From: Vicia villosa
Lineage: Eukaryota; Streptophyta; Magnoliopsida; Fabales; Fabaceae
DNA: 64,000 bases
NCBI RefSeq assembly: GCF_029867415.1
Contig: NC_081185.1
Location: forward strand, 109,040,566 to 109,104,565
Direction of reading: 5' to 3'
Below are positions 10,394 through 21,378 of this stretch, in pieces (positions within the stretch are counted from its first letter, which is position 1; every line of letters starts with the position of its first letter). The notes under the pieces were generated by a model that worked only from the letters and a program-made list of their open reading frames with translations, was not told the origin of the DNA and searched no databases. The translations under genes and the position numbers were made by a program.

Positions 10394-10983
10394 CTTTCTG
10401 CATGTGAGACTATGGGATCTGCTACTACTATTTGCACTGATAAAACAGGTACACTCACTTTGAATCTGATGAAGGTGACAAAATTTTGGCTTGGTATAGA
10501 ACCATTGGAAGAGGGTGCATATTTAAATGTTGATACATTTGTTCTTCAATTGATCAAAGAAGGAGTTGCTCATAATACAACTGGTGATGTTCATGAATCT
10601 TAATCAGACTCTAATTTGAAATTTGAGTTTTCTGGTAATCCAACAGAAAAGACAATATTATCTTGGACTGTTTTGGAATTGAATATGGAGATGGAAACTT
10701 TGACAAAAAGTTGTTCTATTATTCAAGTTGAGACTTTCAACTCAAAAAAGAAAAAAAGTGGAGTGTTGTTGAGAATAAATATTGACAACAAAATGAATGC
10801 ACATTGGAAAGGAGCAGCAGAGATGGTTCTAAGAATGTGTTCAAAATACTATGATGCTTATGGTATTGTGAAACATCTAGATAATGAAACCATGTCAAAA
10901 TTTGAAAGAATTATTCAAGGTATGGCAGCTAGTAGTCTTCGTTGTATCGCTTTCGCATATGCTGAAGTTGAAGTGGAGAAGGT
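10394..10983 (+). pseudogene. Captured fragment of an autoinhibited P-type Ca2+-ATPase (ACA12/13-like)
   Basis: The frame gives LSACETMGSATTICTDKTGT at once. This contains the phosphorylation-site motif DKTGT (aspartate codon 10439-10441) of P-type ATPases in its plant plasma-membrane Ca2+-ATPase context. It then runs into the nucleotide-binding domain: FEFSGNPTEKTILSW, ELNMEMETLTKSCSIIQVET, FNSKKKKSGVLLR and the ATP-binding WKGAAEMVLRMC (KGA at 10808-10816). The match ends near SSLRCIAFA (about 10960). One in-frame TAA (10601-10603) interrupts it, and the usual LTLNQMKV reads LTLNLMKV. Transmembrane segments, the actuator domain and the C-terminal hinge are absent, so no pump can be made. 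The order is collinear and intron-free. Arabidopsis ACA12/13 are themselves intronless as I recall, so this does not prove an RNA intermediate. Confidence 0.85.
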
Positions 10984-11226
10984 ACCAGCTAATTTTTTGT
11001 TACAAAAGGCTTACAGCAGACTTAGCTTCAAGGATTTGGAACTTGAAATCCCAAAGCTATTCATTGGAGGACTAAGTCATGGATTCGGTAACTTGAAAGC
11101 AACTGCGGAGAACCTTCCACCAGTGACTCAAGATAAATTTCCTGTTATAATTGTTCAGTTTAAGCAATGAAATCCGAGAGTAATTTTAGAACCTTGAGGA
11201 TAAGGTTCAAGTGAACCCGGCGACAA

Positions 11227-11482
11227 TGATAGAGGGGATAAAATAGAGTTCTAGTTTATATTATTAGTTATGAATATTGTTATTGGGCTTTTACTAGTAT
11301 TTGGGTCTTTAAACTTATTACCCATTAGAAGTATTATATATTGTAGTCTCATTGAGACATTAGGTAATCAATCAAATGAAAAAATCCTTTATTTCCTTTA
11401 ATTCTAATTTGTTATTTTAGTGTTCTTCCTCTTTCTAGTTAAAACCCTAGATTATAGCTTTGATAGGAATTGCTTCCTATCA
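11227..11482 (+). repeat. 3' LTR of the gene-carrying retrotransposon
   Basis: 256 bp, TGATAG...CTATCA, followed by target duplication AGTAA (11483-11487). It contains the same 'attgggcttttactagtatt' and 'ctttgataggaattgcttc' blocks as LTR1. Confidence 0.9.
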
Positions 11483-11604
11483 AGTAACGCCTACAACAAC
11501 GATCCATACGTGCCCAAATTGTAGTTTACCTGCTCTGCTAATGAACTTCAACAAATATGGTTGAAAGAGTAATTGATCCAACTTTGAAGTCTAAAAAGAT
11601 ACTA

Positions 11605-11747
11605 CTCCGGCCTGATTTATAAGCAAAAGTGCTCTTTTTAAGTTCATTGAATAATGAATGTATCTAGTCTACATAATAGACAAGATACATTTATTATTCA
11701 ATGAATTTTAAAAGAGAATCTTTGCTTATAAATAAGGCCAGAGGGAG
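11605..11747. mobile_element. Stowaway-like MITE
   Basis: Ends 'tactccggcctgatttataagc' and its near mirror image 'ttataaataaggccagagggagta', with an internal foldback ('ttcattgaataatgaatgta' versus 'tacatttattattcaatgaa'). The CTCC(CTC)YGGCC end and TA flanks fit Tc1/mariner-derived Stowaway elements. Confidence 0.75.
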
Positions 11748-12401
11748 TAACATCCTTAGACTGGTAGGTCTCAATTGAAATCATTGATGACTATATTGTG
11801 TATTGTGAGGAGCCAAATCTTTGTATATTTTGTTGAGCATTTCCGTCAATTATTCTAACATCAATTCAAAGAGGTTTAACTTAAACCATCTATTGCAACT
11901 TAAACCAATAGAGGCTTAAAATGACTTTTCATCTTATCATTGGAAAAAATCAAAGAAGGCAAATTCCATATAGCTTTGTGTATACTCCTAGGTACATATG
12001 CTATCATGCACAAACTATCTTTATGTAGTTTAAGTACCTATAAACAGAAGACTCTGAGTTTAGATAAGAACTATTGTCGTGGAAGTACCAACTAGTTATA
12101 TGAAGGTCTTTAACAGTTAGTGCCTTCTTTAAAACTTCTTATCTCCTTTGAACTATTGTTCTTATGGGATATTAGAAGGAGGAGCGTAAGTGTTTTTTCA
12201 CTCATACGCAAATACAATCTTGCATTTCTAGAAGGATCATATCTCCTTCTTGGATTTTGGAATTTCCATAAAATGTCCCTTGCATGAAACTTGTTTCCTT
12301 CCTTGTTAACTGTCTCTTTAGCACATTTCTTCTCAAAATCTTTTTTTTTTAAATGTTTTGAAATCCTTTACAGCAGCCTTACTGTAACAGAACTACATAA
12401 G
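11748..12401. other. Intergenic, no feature recognised
   Basis: AT-rich DNA without a long open frame, splice-like structure or recognised repeat. Confidence 0.4.
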
Positions 12402-12762
12402 ACTTTGTTTGCGAGGTGTTAGAGAAAGGGAGGTGAAAACTTTGAAAAATAAGAAGAATTGGGTTAAAAAAATAGAAAGGTTTTGATTCAGAGGATTTCA
12501 AAAGGTTAACTTTTATTCATAACACTAAAAATCTCCTAATTTGAGGAACTTGAAATTTATATTGAACGAGGGTTTTTGAGGGTTTACATAAATTTTTCAA
12601 ATATTATACTATTCTAAAAATTAAAAATATAGTAATAATAAATATTATTTTATCATTCTATACAAAATCATTTTTTAAAAAAAATTTTAAATATTTTTCT
12701 ATATTTTTTTAAAAAATCATTTTTGGAAGCCCTTCCTTCTCCTCCAAACTCGCAAACAAAGC
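12402..12762. mobile_element. ~360-bp TIR element, copy 1
   Basis: Left end 'ctttgtttgcgaggtgttag' and right end 'cctccaaactcgcaaacaaagc' are inverted repeats. The interior contains the shared block 'tttatcattctatacaaaat' and A/T-rich core. The same family occurs at 37459-37810 (right end missing) and 61107-61471. No transposase is present. This is a MITE of uncertain superfamily. Confidence 0.65.
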
Positions 12763-13816
12763 CTTAGGAAACAACATGACTTTCTTTTTTGAGTTACATT
12801 TTTTTCTGCGAAAATTTCAACATAATTTCATCAATATTAGGATAATATTTTATTCAAAAAATTCACCGACGGATAACATTTTTTATGACGAAGCTTTCAT
12901 CTCGAACATGATAAAAACAGAAAGTATATGTTCTGGGAGTGCCATGTTTAATTTTTTGATAAAGTAAACAACATTTGACTTGAGTGTTAAAAAAAATCGA
13001 GATAACACGGCTATAAGTGAACGTCATTTTTTATACATAAAAAAAAAAAACCTATTTTCTCGATTTTTTTGAAGAATCAAGGTAATATAGCTATAAAGTA
13101 TCTTGCTACGAATCTCCGTTGCCGCATTTAAAACTTTTTTCAACGATTTATCACTTGACATCTTTTTCATTAATTAGTAATTCTCAAAATATTTGTTATC
13201 AATAAACAAAAATATGCAATAATAAAATAAAGAAATATTTCATTAATAATACAAAAAAAAAAAAACTTTAATGCAAGTAAATTGACTTAAAAATTAAGAT
13301 CCCTATTTTTACTACTTCGATAGTTACGGAGCGTCGAAAAATACTGTTGTTGCATTTTCTTCATGTCTATCTACAACAAGTTATCTCACTTTGTTGTTTC
13401 AAAGGATTATGCACCCATGTAGTCAAGTTCTGCTAGACATTAGACAATTTAGTTTTTACATGCCATAATCTTTACTTAAAACAAATTTCCAATTACAAAT
13501 TTGAGAGAAAGGAAAACATAAATTAATGAAATACTTAAGACACAAAAATACAAATAGCAGGTCATTTTGAGTCAATATTTTTATCTATGCTTAAACAAAA
13601 GTTAACCAATCTAGTAACTCAGATATCACCTTTTCATGGATCAAACTGAATGTAACTAATGACTTCAGCAGAAGTGCAAGTATGGTATTTGGTCATACTT
13701 TCTATAAAGAACCTAAGTTACTTCTGAATATCAAAGAGCCGTGTTGAATTTCTCTTATTTGTTCACAAGACTCCCTTGGTTAAGCAGAGTATCCTTACAA
13801 ACATGGTGCAAACAAT
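12763..13816. other. Intergenic and probable 3' UTR of the downstream minus-strand gene
   Basis: AT-rich with poly-A tracts (13041-13050, 13253-13264) and no supported coding. The part adjoining 13816 should include the 3' UTR of the CCDC137-like gene. No unambiguous polyadenylation signal was picked out. Confidence 0.4.
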
Positions 13817-16091
13817 TTAAGGCTCGGGTGTAGTCACCGGAGGTGGGCAGTGATTTCCTGGTCTTGATGTCCATGCTTTGCGACTCCTGTAATCCTCTAT
13901 AGCTCGGAGTCTAAGTCTCTCATGAGAAGCATCCTGTGAAACCTTGACTCCCTGTACACAAGCAAAACAGTTTCCACACAGTTAAGTACAGCATGATCCA
14001 TTGGGTAAAACTAAGAATTTCAAGTACTTACTTTTGGAATGAAAGATAACTTTGGTGGGGCTTGTACAATATCTCCAAATTTAATTTTTTCTTTACCAGG
14101 AAAGCCCAAAAGTTCATCTTCTTCAACCTTTTTGTGCTTCTTCTTTTTCGCTTCATACCTGAAGAATTTACCATGATTAAGATTAAACTAAGCTAATGTT
14201 ACGTGTAGATTTATTCATTCAGTAAAGAAATTTCACAGATTCAACTTCAAATGCCATATCAGTGTTATTAATAGCAGATCGCCAAGAACTCAGATATGAA
14301 AAATAGCAGATAGCATAATGGGTCAATACAGAAGCCGCAATGCGATTGAAATGCATATAAAATTCTGCATGTTGCACACAAATAAAAGCTACATGAACAT
14401 AAATTAAGAAAGTAACTGACATAAAACTCAAAATATCAATATTTCAGACTAATAAAGAATGATGTATTGATAGAATTTGCACTTGGACTGTTCATTTTCG
14501 GTTCTAACTAACTTTTCATTGATTGAATTTTTGGATCGTTACAACTGGTTGCATCTATAGAAGCAACCAGTTGACCAGCTATAGAAGCTGGGATACATTT
14601 CCAAGCTGACACCGGTCAGTCTTGGTAGTTAAGATAGTCCTAACTAACTATCCTAGCTAATCTCTAATATGCAAATTGCATACATTGCATTGCTTGAAGG
14701 AGATGAAGTGAATAACACAGGGGTTACTTCTTTTTCTTTGAGGTGATGAGTTGTGTCTTTACCTAGGTAAAGGCTTTTATTGTTTAGGTAGTATATATAA
14801 TACAACTAACTGACTCACCACTTAATATTGTGTACTTTTTCAATTTTTAAGAAAAAGTTATACTTCAGGTTTTTGTAATCTGTTAATGTTTTAAAAGTTT
14901 GATCAACTAAAACACACAACTTCGCTATTCCTTCGTACCGGCATAACCAATATATCAAAATGCACTGATATACAGCAAATAGCAGAGTAGACACATCATA
15001 TCAGCTACTGGGATCAATGAAGAACCATAGATACCACTACAAATCCATCATGCTGCAATATCTCAAAGATTTGATACTCGTTTTGAATGCATCATTTGCA
15101 ATTAAAAGGAAACGCAACACGAAAAATAAAATAACTAATTGCATAAAAATAAACCGGTAACAAAAACCACATAGAAAGTACAATAAGCATCACTCTAAAA
15201 TCGTTAAAAAAAACAACTAAGTAGGGCTTAATCCATCCACTTACTTCTTTTTACGCTCCTTTTTCTTTAACTGGGCTCTCGTTTTATCCTCGTCCATTGC
15301 AAACCTGAGATCTTTAACCTCCTTCCTCTTTCTTTTTTTCTTACTCTTATCATCAATATCATCAATTGCATTAACCTCTTCATCACAATGTTGAGGTGCC
15401 TTCAATGTTGCACTAGTATCAACCTTAGCATCCACCTATTTCACATACAATTCCAATATTATATCTGTCATTTAAAGAAATAACCCCCCCAAATTTCCAT
15501 TCAATACAATAAACATCACTAGAAAAAACTTCATAAATTATCAATTAATTTTTTTAACAATGACACATACACCACTAAATATGATTTTACTCTTATTAGC
15601 TAGGAAGCACAAATACCGGAAACACGACACCGACACTGAAGCGATGATAATTTGAAAAAAAAAAATAGAGAAATTAAACGTAATCACATGTGTCGGTGTT
15701 GGTTTCGGACTTGGTTTCGGACGAATGAATGCATCATATGCTCGCATTAACATATCTACAAAACCCTAGGCAACTCAATACAGCAATCAGAAAGCAAAAA
15801 ACAATAAAAAGCTTACCTTTTGAGCCTCTCCACTATCTAATTTCTTTGATAAGCCATTAGAATCTGAAAAAATGGAAATGTAATGAGAAAGGGAAAATAA
15901 GAAAGTGAAGTAGAGAAAGTGAAAGGGAAAGAGAAAGAACCGTTTTGGTTTTTAGAGAAAGAGATGATTTGGCGAAGTTTGAAGGGGAGAGCGTCGAGTT
16001 GAGAGGATTTAGGCGGTGGAGGGAGGGCGGTGGCGCCACCGTGAGCAGCCTTGTAGTTCTTCTCTCTCCTTTTTCGTCCCTTGCCTCCCAT
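13817..16091 (-). CDS. CCDC137-like lysine-rich nuclear protein, five exons, complete
   Basis: Exons in transcript order: 15941-16091, 15817-15863, 15245-15435, 14032-14158, 13817-13951 (651 bp, 216 residues). All introns are GT-AG and phases agree. The ATG at 16091 opens MGGKGRKRREKNYKAAHGG, followed by the motif LPFKLRQIISF. The middle is very basic (DDKSKKKRKRKEVKDLRF, KKKERKKK, KYEAKKKKHKK). Near the C-terminus stands KIKFGDIVQAPPKLSFIPK. Human CCDC137 has the same two landmarks, 'PFKLREI' early and 'VKFGEVV..PPEL..RP' late, so homology is likely. The animal protein is nuclear/nucleolar, and the basic tracts here would suit that. Intron 1 (77 bp) is pyrimidine-rich. Intron 3 (14159-15244) is long and may contain an old insertion near 14460-14900. 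Function in plants is unknown to me. Confidence 0.8.
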
Positions 16092-17013
16092 TCTCTCTTT
16101 CTCTTTCACTCTTGTGATAAACCCTAATATTGGAGTTTTTAGCAATTTTTTGAAACGATGTCGTTTTAGGTGTTTTGAAATACTTCGTATTTCTGTAAAA
16201 TTGACTCGTGGTCGGTCGTGGGTATGAATTATCAAGCAAAAATCATCATTATTTATTTACCTCGTCTCATTATGAATAACTTTTAATTTTTCTTAAATAA
16301 ATATGAATAAACTTAATTAAAAAAATTATAACTTATTTATAAAAATTTAATAATAGCAATTGAAATTGTATTTGTTGAAACTGACTTTCATAGTAATAAT
16401 TTGTGATTTGAAAAAAAAAATGACTGTTTCTACGTTATTTTTCATTCATTTCTCATTTGTTATATTATTTGTTGTTCCAAACCTATGTAATCTCCAAGCA
16501 TACCATACCTATCAAGATCTCATAATTCTTCACATGTTTGTTTTTCTCTTGCTATGTTTCGATTCATGTCTTAATGACTTTGTTAAATGGTGGTGTGACG
16601 CCTCTCTATAGTGGTGATGTTTTTTGGTATAGTCTTGTTTTGTTAAATTATGTTGCAATGTCTTTCTATAGTGGTGATGCTTCTTAATATAGCCCATTTT
16701 CTCTTCTTAATATAGCCCATTTTCTCCCTCTTAGTCAGTTCTTCAATTTGAATTTTTCTAATGGGGTTATTGAAAGCGTAGGAGAAAAAAAGTGAGTAAA
16801 AGAATATGTAGTGTCATATCTTTCCAAGTCTCATCAACTATAGTGGATAAGGGTCCTCGACTTCATTCAGATCTATCGTGATTTTTGAGTTGAAATTTCT
16901 GGGAAATCACGTGCACCTTGTATGTATTAATTCACGATCAATTATGAACCTGCCAAGCTACATTACTTCAATCCTTATTTATATTTGGGAAATCCTACCT
17001 AATGGGTCATTAA
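16092..17013. other. Upstream region of the CCDC137-like gene, otherwise non-coding
   Basis: 16092 to about 16240 holds a GA/CT-rich 5' UTR-like stretch of the minus-strand gene. Beyond that the DNA is AT-rich. A short imperfect duplication ('tctatagtggtgatg' at about 16605 and 16665; 'ttcttaatatagcccatttt' twice at about 16681-16725) is present. No gene is supported. Confidence 0.45.
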
Positions 17014-20000
17014 CGTAACACCCTGAAAAATCTTGATTCTTTATTTATAAAAGAAACAATGTTTTGCTCAAAACAGATGCTACGCATGTTCAACAAACAA
17101 TACTCTTCTAAATAAAATCTAACATGGCAGTAGAATTCAACTCATAAACATGCTTTATAATATCTCAACAAAATCAAACACTTGTTTAATTAAGTAATCC
17201 AATCAAAACTCAAAAACATCAATTAAAATGTCTCAGAGCACCGACAACAACTAAATAACGTGAAAAACAGCAAAGTAAATAAAAAGGTCTCAACGACATC
17301 CTCCAACTCAACAACAGCAACTCCTTTACCTAATTATCTATACTCCAAAAGAGTACAGTACCACAAACGAACAAACACGGGTAAGAATAACTTTACAGAT
17401 GTTAATGGTGCAATTAAACAGCAAGGATAGTTTTCAAATAACAATAACATCATTTATCGTTTAAATTTTCTCACAATAATTTACAATTACAACAACAATC
17501 ACAATGCAAATGTATAATGCAATGTACTCCTCCTCCAATATGCACGTGGTACCAAATTTTTGGATGTCAAAGTTATTTTACTGAATTATCCACGTCTCAT
17601 GTTCTTCTCGGGAACAGTTCTAAGCATGAGATCATCATTGGTTCTCTCTGAATCGTGACCTCGTTTACCTATCTGTAATATACATGAATGCATGAAACAT
17701 AACAATAATATTCAACATATCATACTCAACAACAAATAACATTCACATCTCATACTCAACGAGGTTCTCTTTGAACATCACAAGTTGCCAATGTAAGGCC
17801 AACAACATATTATGTAATTATAACTCAATCACATAATCATATAGTACTCAAAAAAAAACTCATCAACTCAAAAATACTCATCAACTCATAAAACATGTTA
17901 ATATTTACTCATACTCATCAATAGTATAATATTTATTAATTTTAGTTCAATAATACTCATCAACAGAGTAAAAATTATTATTACTCATGTCATCCCATCA
18001 TCAGGGTCTTAAAACAATTATTCACAGATATGTCAACACAATCCTAAACATGTCATAGTTACTTAATTTTAACTCTGACAGCTCATAAAGTCTTACTCTA
18101 CCATTTCTCAACAACTCAACACTAACTCTTTTGGGTGGCGGCCTTACTCGAGTAATGATAATATGACTCAAAACAACTATAAAAGTCAAATACCTTCATT
18201 TTTAACTTTAAAGCTCGTCATATTTAACTCGAAAACAACTCTAACAAGTCTATAACAATTCTAACGACTCTGTTGGCAACTCTAACATCCCTGTCGACAA
18301 TTCTATTGATAACTCTATTTTTTTTCCAAGAAAATATGTCATTTGGGATTTTTCGTGGTTTTTTCAGTTATCGCTCAAAACTGCGAAGATCATACACAGA
18401 AAATTATACGAAAATCCAATTATTGAAAATTTGCCCAAAGGGAACAGCCACATATCATTATATATTCAATCAAATCATTCATCAGGGATTCAAACAAATC
18501 AACTCAACAGTATTCAAGAATTAAATAAAAAGGGTTAAGGCAAACCCTCATGCCACAAACATAATCGTAGATAATTGAAAAGGAGAATAAGAAGATAGGA
18601 GGGTAAGAATCTCTCACTATTCGTCTGCCTAAACGCTCACGCGTAAAGAGTTACTCATACCTCGCAATTGAAGATCGAAGAACCCTTTGGATCTACCGCT
18701 CTTTCCTTACTAAGATCGCTCAAGCTTATGTCTCCTTGCCTCTTTTTCCAATTTCTCAATTTTCAAGATCTGACAATTATAATTCTCACTTTATTTATTT
18801 ATTAACCCTAAGTTTCCTTAACACCCCATACATCCCTTTATTCTCTTAACACCCTCACTAACTCTATTTTTTCTAAAAATCTAAGTATCTATTATTTAAC
18901 TAAATAATAATTTTATTAAATCATTATTTTATTTTAATTCAATAATTCTCTAGTTAAATTAAAACAATGCAAATATCTATTTATTCTAATTAATTACTTT
19001 AATTATTTTCTCCCAACTCTAAAAAAATTTTAATTTTAATTAAATTAAATAATTAACCATAACTCAATTAAATCTCTACCATCCCAAATTAATCGAATAA
19101 ACCACATATATCTCACAAATAAATTAATTAAAATTGGGGCGTTACAAGTCTCCCCCACTTAAAAGGATTTTTCCCCTCGAAAATCACCCGTTAAGGTAAC
19201 TTAGGTTAAGACTCTACCATTTGGTTCTCTGACCCCCACGTCACCCTACCCCTGGCTATAAAAGCAACTAAATACATATCACTTATAAGACACGTATCTC
19301 AAATTAATTTATCAGACCCAGAAGTATCTTCTCCACTTAGAGCAAAGACGTTTCCACCTGTTTGAGCTTTCTTTGGGTTCCAACATTAAATACGGATATG
19401 ACCTTACTTTCCTCGGTTAAAACATGTCACCACACCATTCTTGCATTCATTAGCACGACGTCCAAGTTTCCCATACATGAAACACTTCATAGCAGTACAT
19501 TCTGAAGCATGATGACCCATCTGTTCATATTTGAAACCCTTAAGATAAGTGGAAGCATCCCCCCACTTGTTCCTTCCCACCTGTAGCCTTTTGTTGGGAC
19601 TTCTGTTTTTTCTCATAAGTTGGAGTCATATATGGCTTACCACGATTTTGATTTCCATTCTTCTACTTACTCACGCTCTTGTAGTGAATAGCTCTAGCGC
19701 TACTATCCTAATCATAGATTATGTATTTTTCACCAGCATTGAAAAATGACGGATCTCCTAATAACCAATGGTAAGCTTTATCTCCAAACGTAGACCACTC
19801 TCAAAATTTACGCAGTTAGAACCTTCAGCTTCTGCACCATTATAGTGAGGACAAAATCTGACCAACTCTTCAAACTCAGCCACATAGTCAGCCACAATCA
19901 TATTTCCTTGCTTAAGCTCAAGGAATTAAATTTCTTTCTTACTGCAAACATGAGCTGGAAAATACTTCTCCGAAAAATCACTCCTGAAATTAGCCTAAGT

Positions 20001-21378
20001 GATCTCACTACCTGCAGTTTCCAACCTATGACGCGTATTCTCCTACCAATACACAGCTTCCTCAAAAAGCACATGCATTCTGAACAGCACCTTCTGCGTA
20101 TTTGTGCACACCATGACCCTAAAAAAATTTAAGTCTGAGCACCTTCAGGATCATACCTTCCCTTAAATGTAGACGGATTGTTCCTCTGAAACTTTCCCAA
20201 TCAACGAAATTCAACAATCGCTCCCTTTTGATTTTGTTGAGCCTACAAAGCCTGATATGCCTTCCCCATCACATGAGCCATTTCTTCCAAAGAATCAACA
20301 GTCGCATGATTGTTTCTTCCTCCAGTCATTTCTCTCTGCACAAGTAGTCAAGAGAAATTGACTAATTGTAAATAGTAAAACAAAAAGTAGTGAACGAAAA
20401 TAAAGTATCGACAGTGTTCACACACATTTCGTATACAAGGGTACAAACTCTTTCAACACCTAGGCCGAATAGACCTCCTGCTCTGATACTAACTATGTAA
20501 CACCCTGAAAACTCTTATTCTTTATTTATAAAAGATAAATGATTTTCTACTCAAAACAGGTGTTACATATGCTTAACAAACAATCCTCTTTCAAATAAAA
20601 CCTAACATAGCGTCAGATTTAGACTTAAAAACATGATTTATAATATCTCAACAAAAACAAACAATTGATAAATTAAGTTATCCAACCATAACTCAAAAAC
20701 ATCGGTTAAAACATCCCAAAACTCAGTGTTAAAGATCAGAGCACCGATGAAAACTAAATAACGCGAAAAACAACAAAGTAAATGAAAAGGCCTTCATGTT
20801 GTCCTCTAACTCAACAGCAGCTACTCATGTACATGATTATCTAAACTCTAGGAGAGTACATAACACAACAAACAAACAAACAAACAAACAAACAAACAGG
20901 GGTAAGAATAAATTTACAGATATTATTGGTGCAATTAAACATCAAGGATAGTTTTCAAATAATAATAATATCACTTCTCATGCTCATACAATAATTTACA
21001 ATAACAACAACAATCACAATGCAAATTTTAAATGCAGTGTACTCCTCCTCAAATATGCATGTGATACCAAGTTTTTGGATGTCAGAGTTATGTGACTGAA
21101 TTATCCACTTCTCTAGTTCCTCTCTGGAACAGTGTTTTCTCTGAATATGAGACCATCATTGGTTCTCTCTTAACCATGGTCTCGTTTACCTATCTTCGAT
21201 ATACATGAATGCATGAAACATAAAAATAATATTCGACAACAAATAACATTAACGTCTGTACTAAACAAGGTTCTCTCAAAAATCACATTTTGCCAATGTA
21301 AGGCCAACACAGTAGTTATCTCTGAACAACTCAACATATTATGCAACTATAACTTAATCACATAATCATATAGTACTC
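17014..21378 (-). mobile_element. Ty3/gypsy element reduced to gag, minus strand
   Basis: The 3' LTR is 17014-19146 (2.1 kb, ends [T]GTAACACC...GGCGTTACA as read on plus). Just inside it is the polypurine tract AAGTGGGGGAGACT (minus, 19147-19160). The 5' LTR starts at 20496, and next to it on the minus strand is the primer-binding site TAGTATCAGAGCAGG, close to initiator-Met tRNA complement. The 5' LTR is truncated at about 21378, where a copia fragment begins. The 1.35-kb interior encodes only gag, with no protease, RT or integrase. The element is non-autonomous or internally deleted. Confidence 0.8.
19404..20340 (-). pseudogene. gypsy gag with degenerate zinc knuckles
   Basis: At 19404-19616 the minus frame shows three knuckle-like repeats: F.YEQMGHHASEC, CFMYGKLGRRANEC and CFNRGK. 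These are corrupted versions of CxxCGKxGHxxxxC. Several first-position cysteines are replaced (YEQM, FMYG, FNRG), so zinc binding would be lost. The upstream gag part (to about 20340) is split by stops. Its expected nucleic-acid chaperone role is gone. Confidence 0.65.

Larger units (their letters stand above)
8151..11482 (+). mobile_element. Complete small LTR retrotransposon carrying host-gene fragments
   Basis: Two 256-bp LTRs (8151-8406 and 11227-11482) are direct repeats that start TGATAG and end CTATCA. The 5-bp target duplication AGTAA (8146-8150 and 11483-11487) is perfect, so this is a genuine insertion. After LTR1 comes 'attggtgttttcatcc', a degenerate primer-binding-site region of the 'TTGGTGCTTTCAT' type seen in some gypsy elements. 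The last 60 bp before LTR2 ('gaaccttgaggataaggttc') resemble the 3' end of gypsy polyproteins. No protease, RT, RNase H or integrase is recognisable in the 2.8-kb interior. The interior instead holds an open reading frame of unknown origin and a P-type Ca2+-ATPase fragment. It must have been mobilised in trans. Confidence 0.9.

Noticed and set aside
10394..11170. A functional Ca2+-ATPase gene
   Set aside because: Only part of the catalytic domain is present, with an in-frame stop. There are no transmembrane segments, and the piece lies between two LTRs.
15241..15435. Stand-alone small basic protein
   Set aside because: It is exon 3 of the CCDC137-like gene, with proper acceptor and donor sites and phase agreement with its neighbours.
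16360..16611. 83-codon plus-strand open frame upstream of the CCDC137-like gene
   Set aside because: Hydrophobic low-complexity translation of AT-rich DNA, with no homology recognised, no splice context and repeats nearby.
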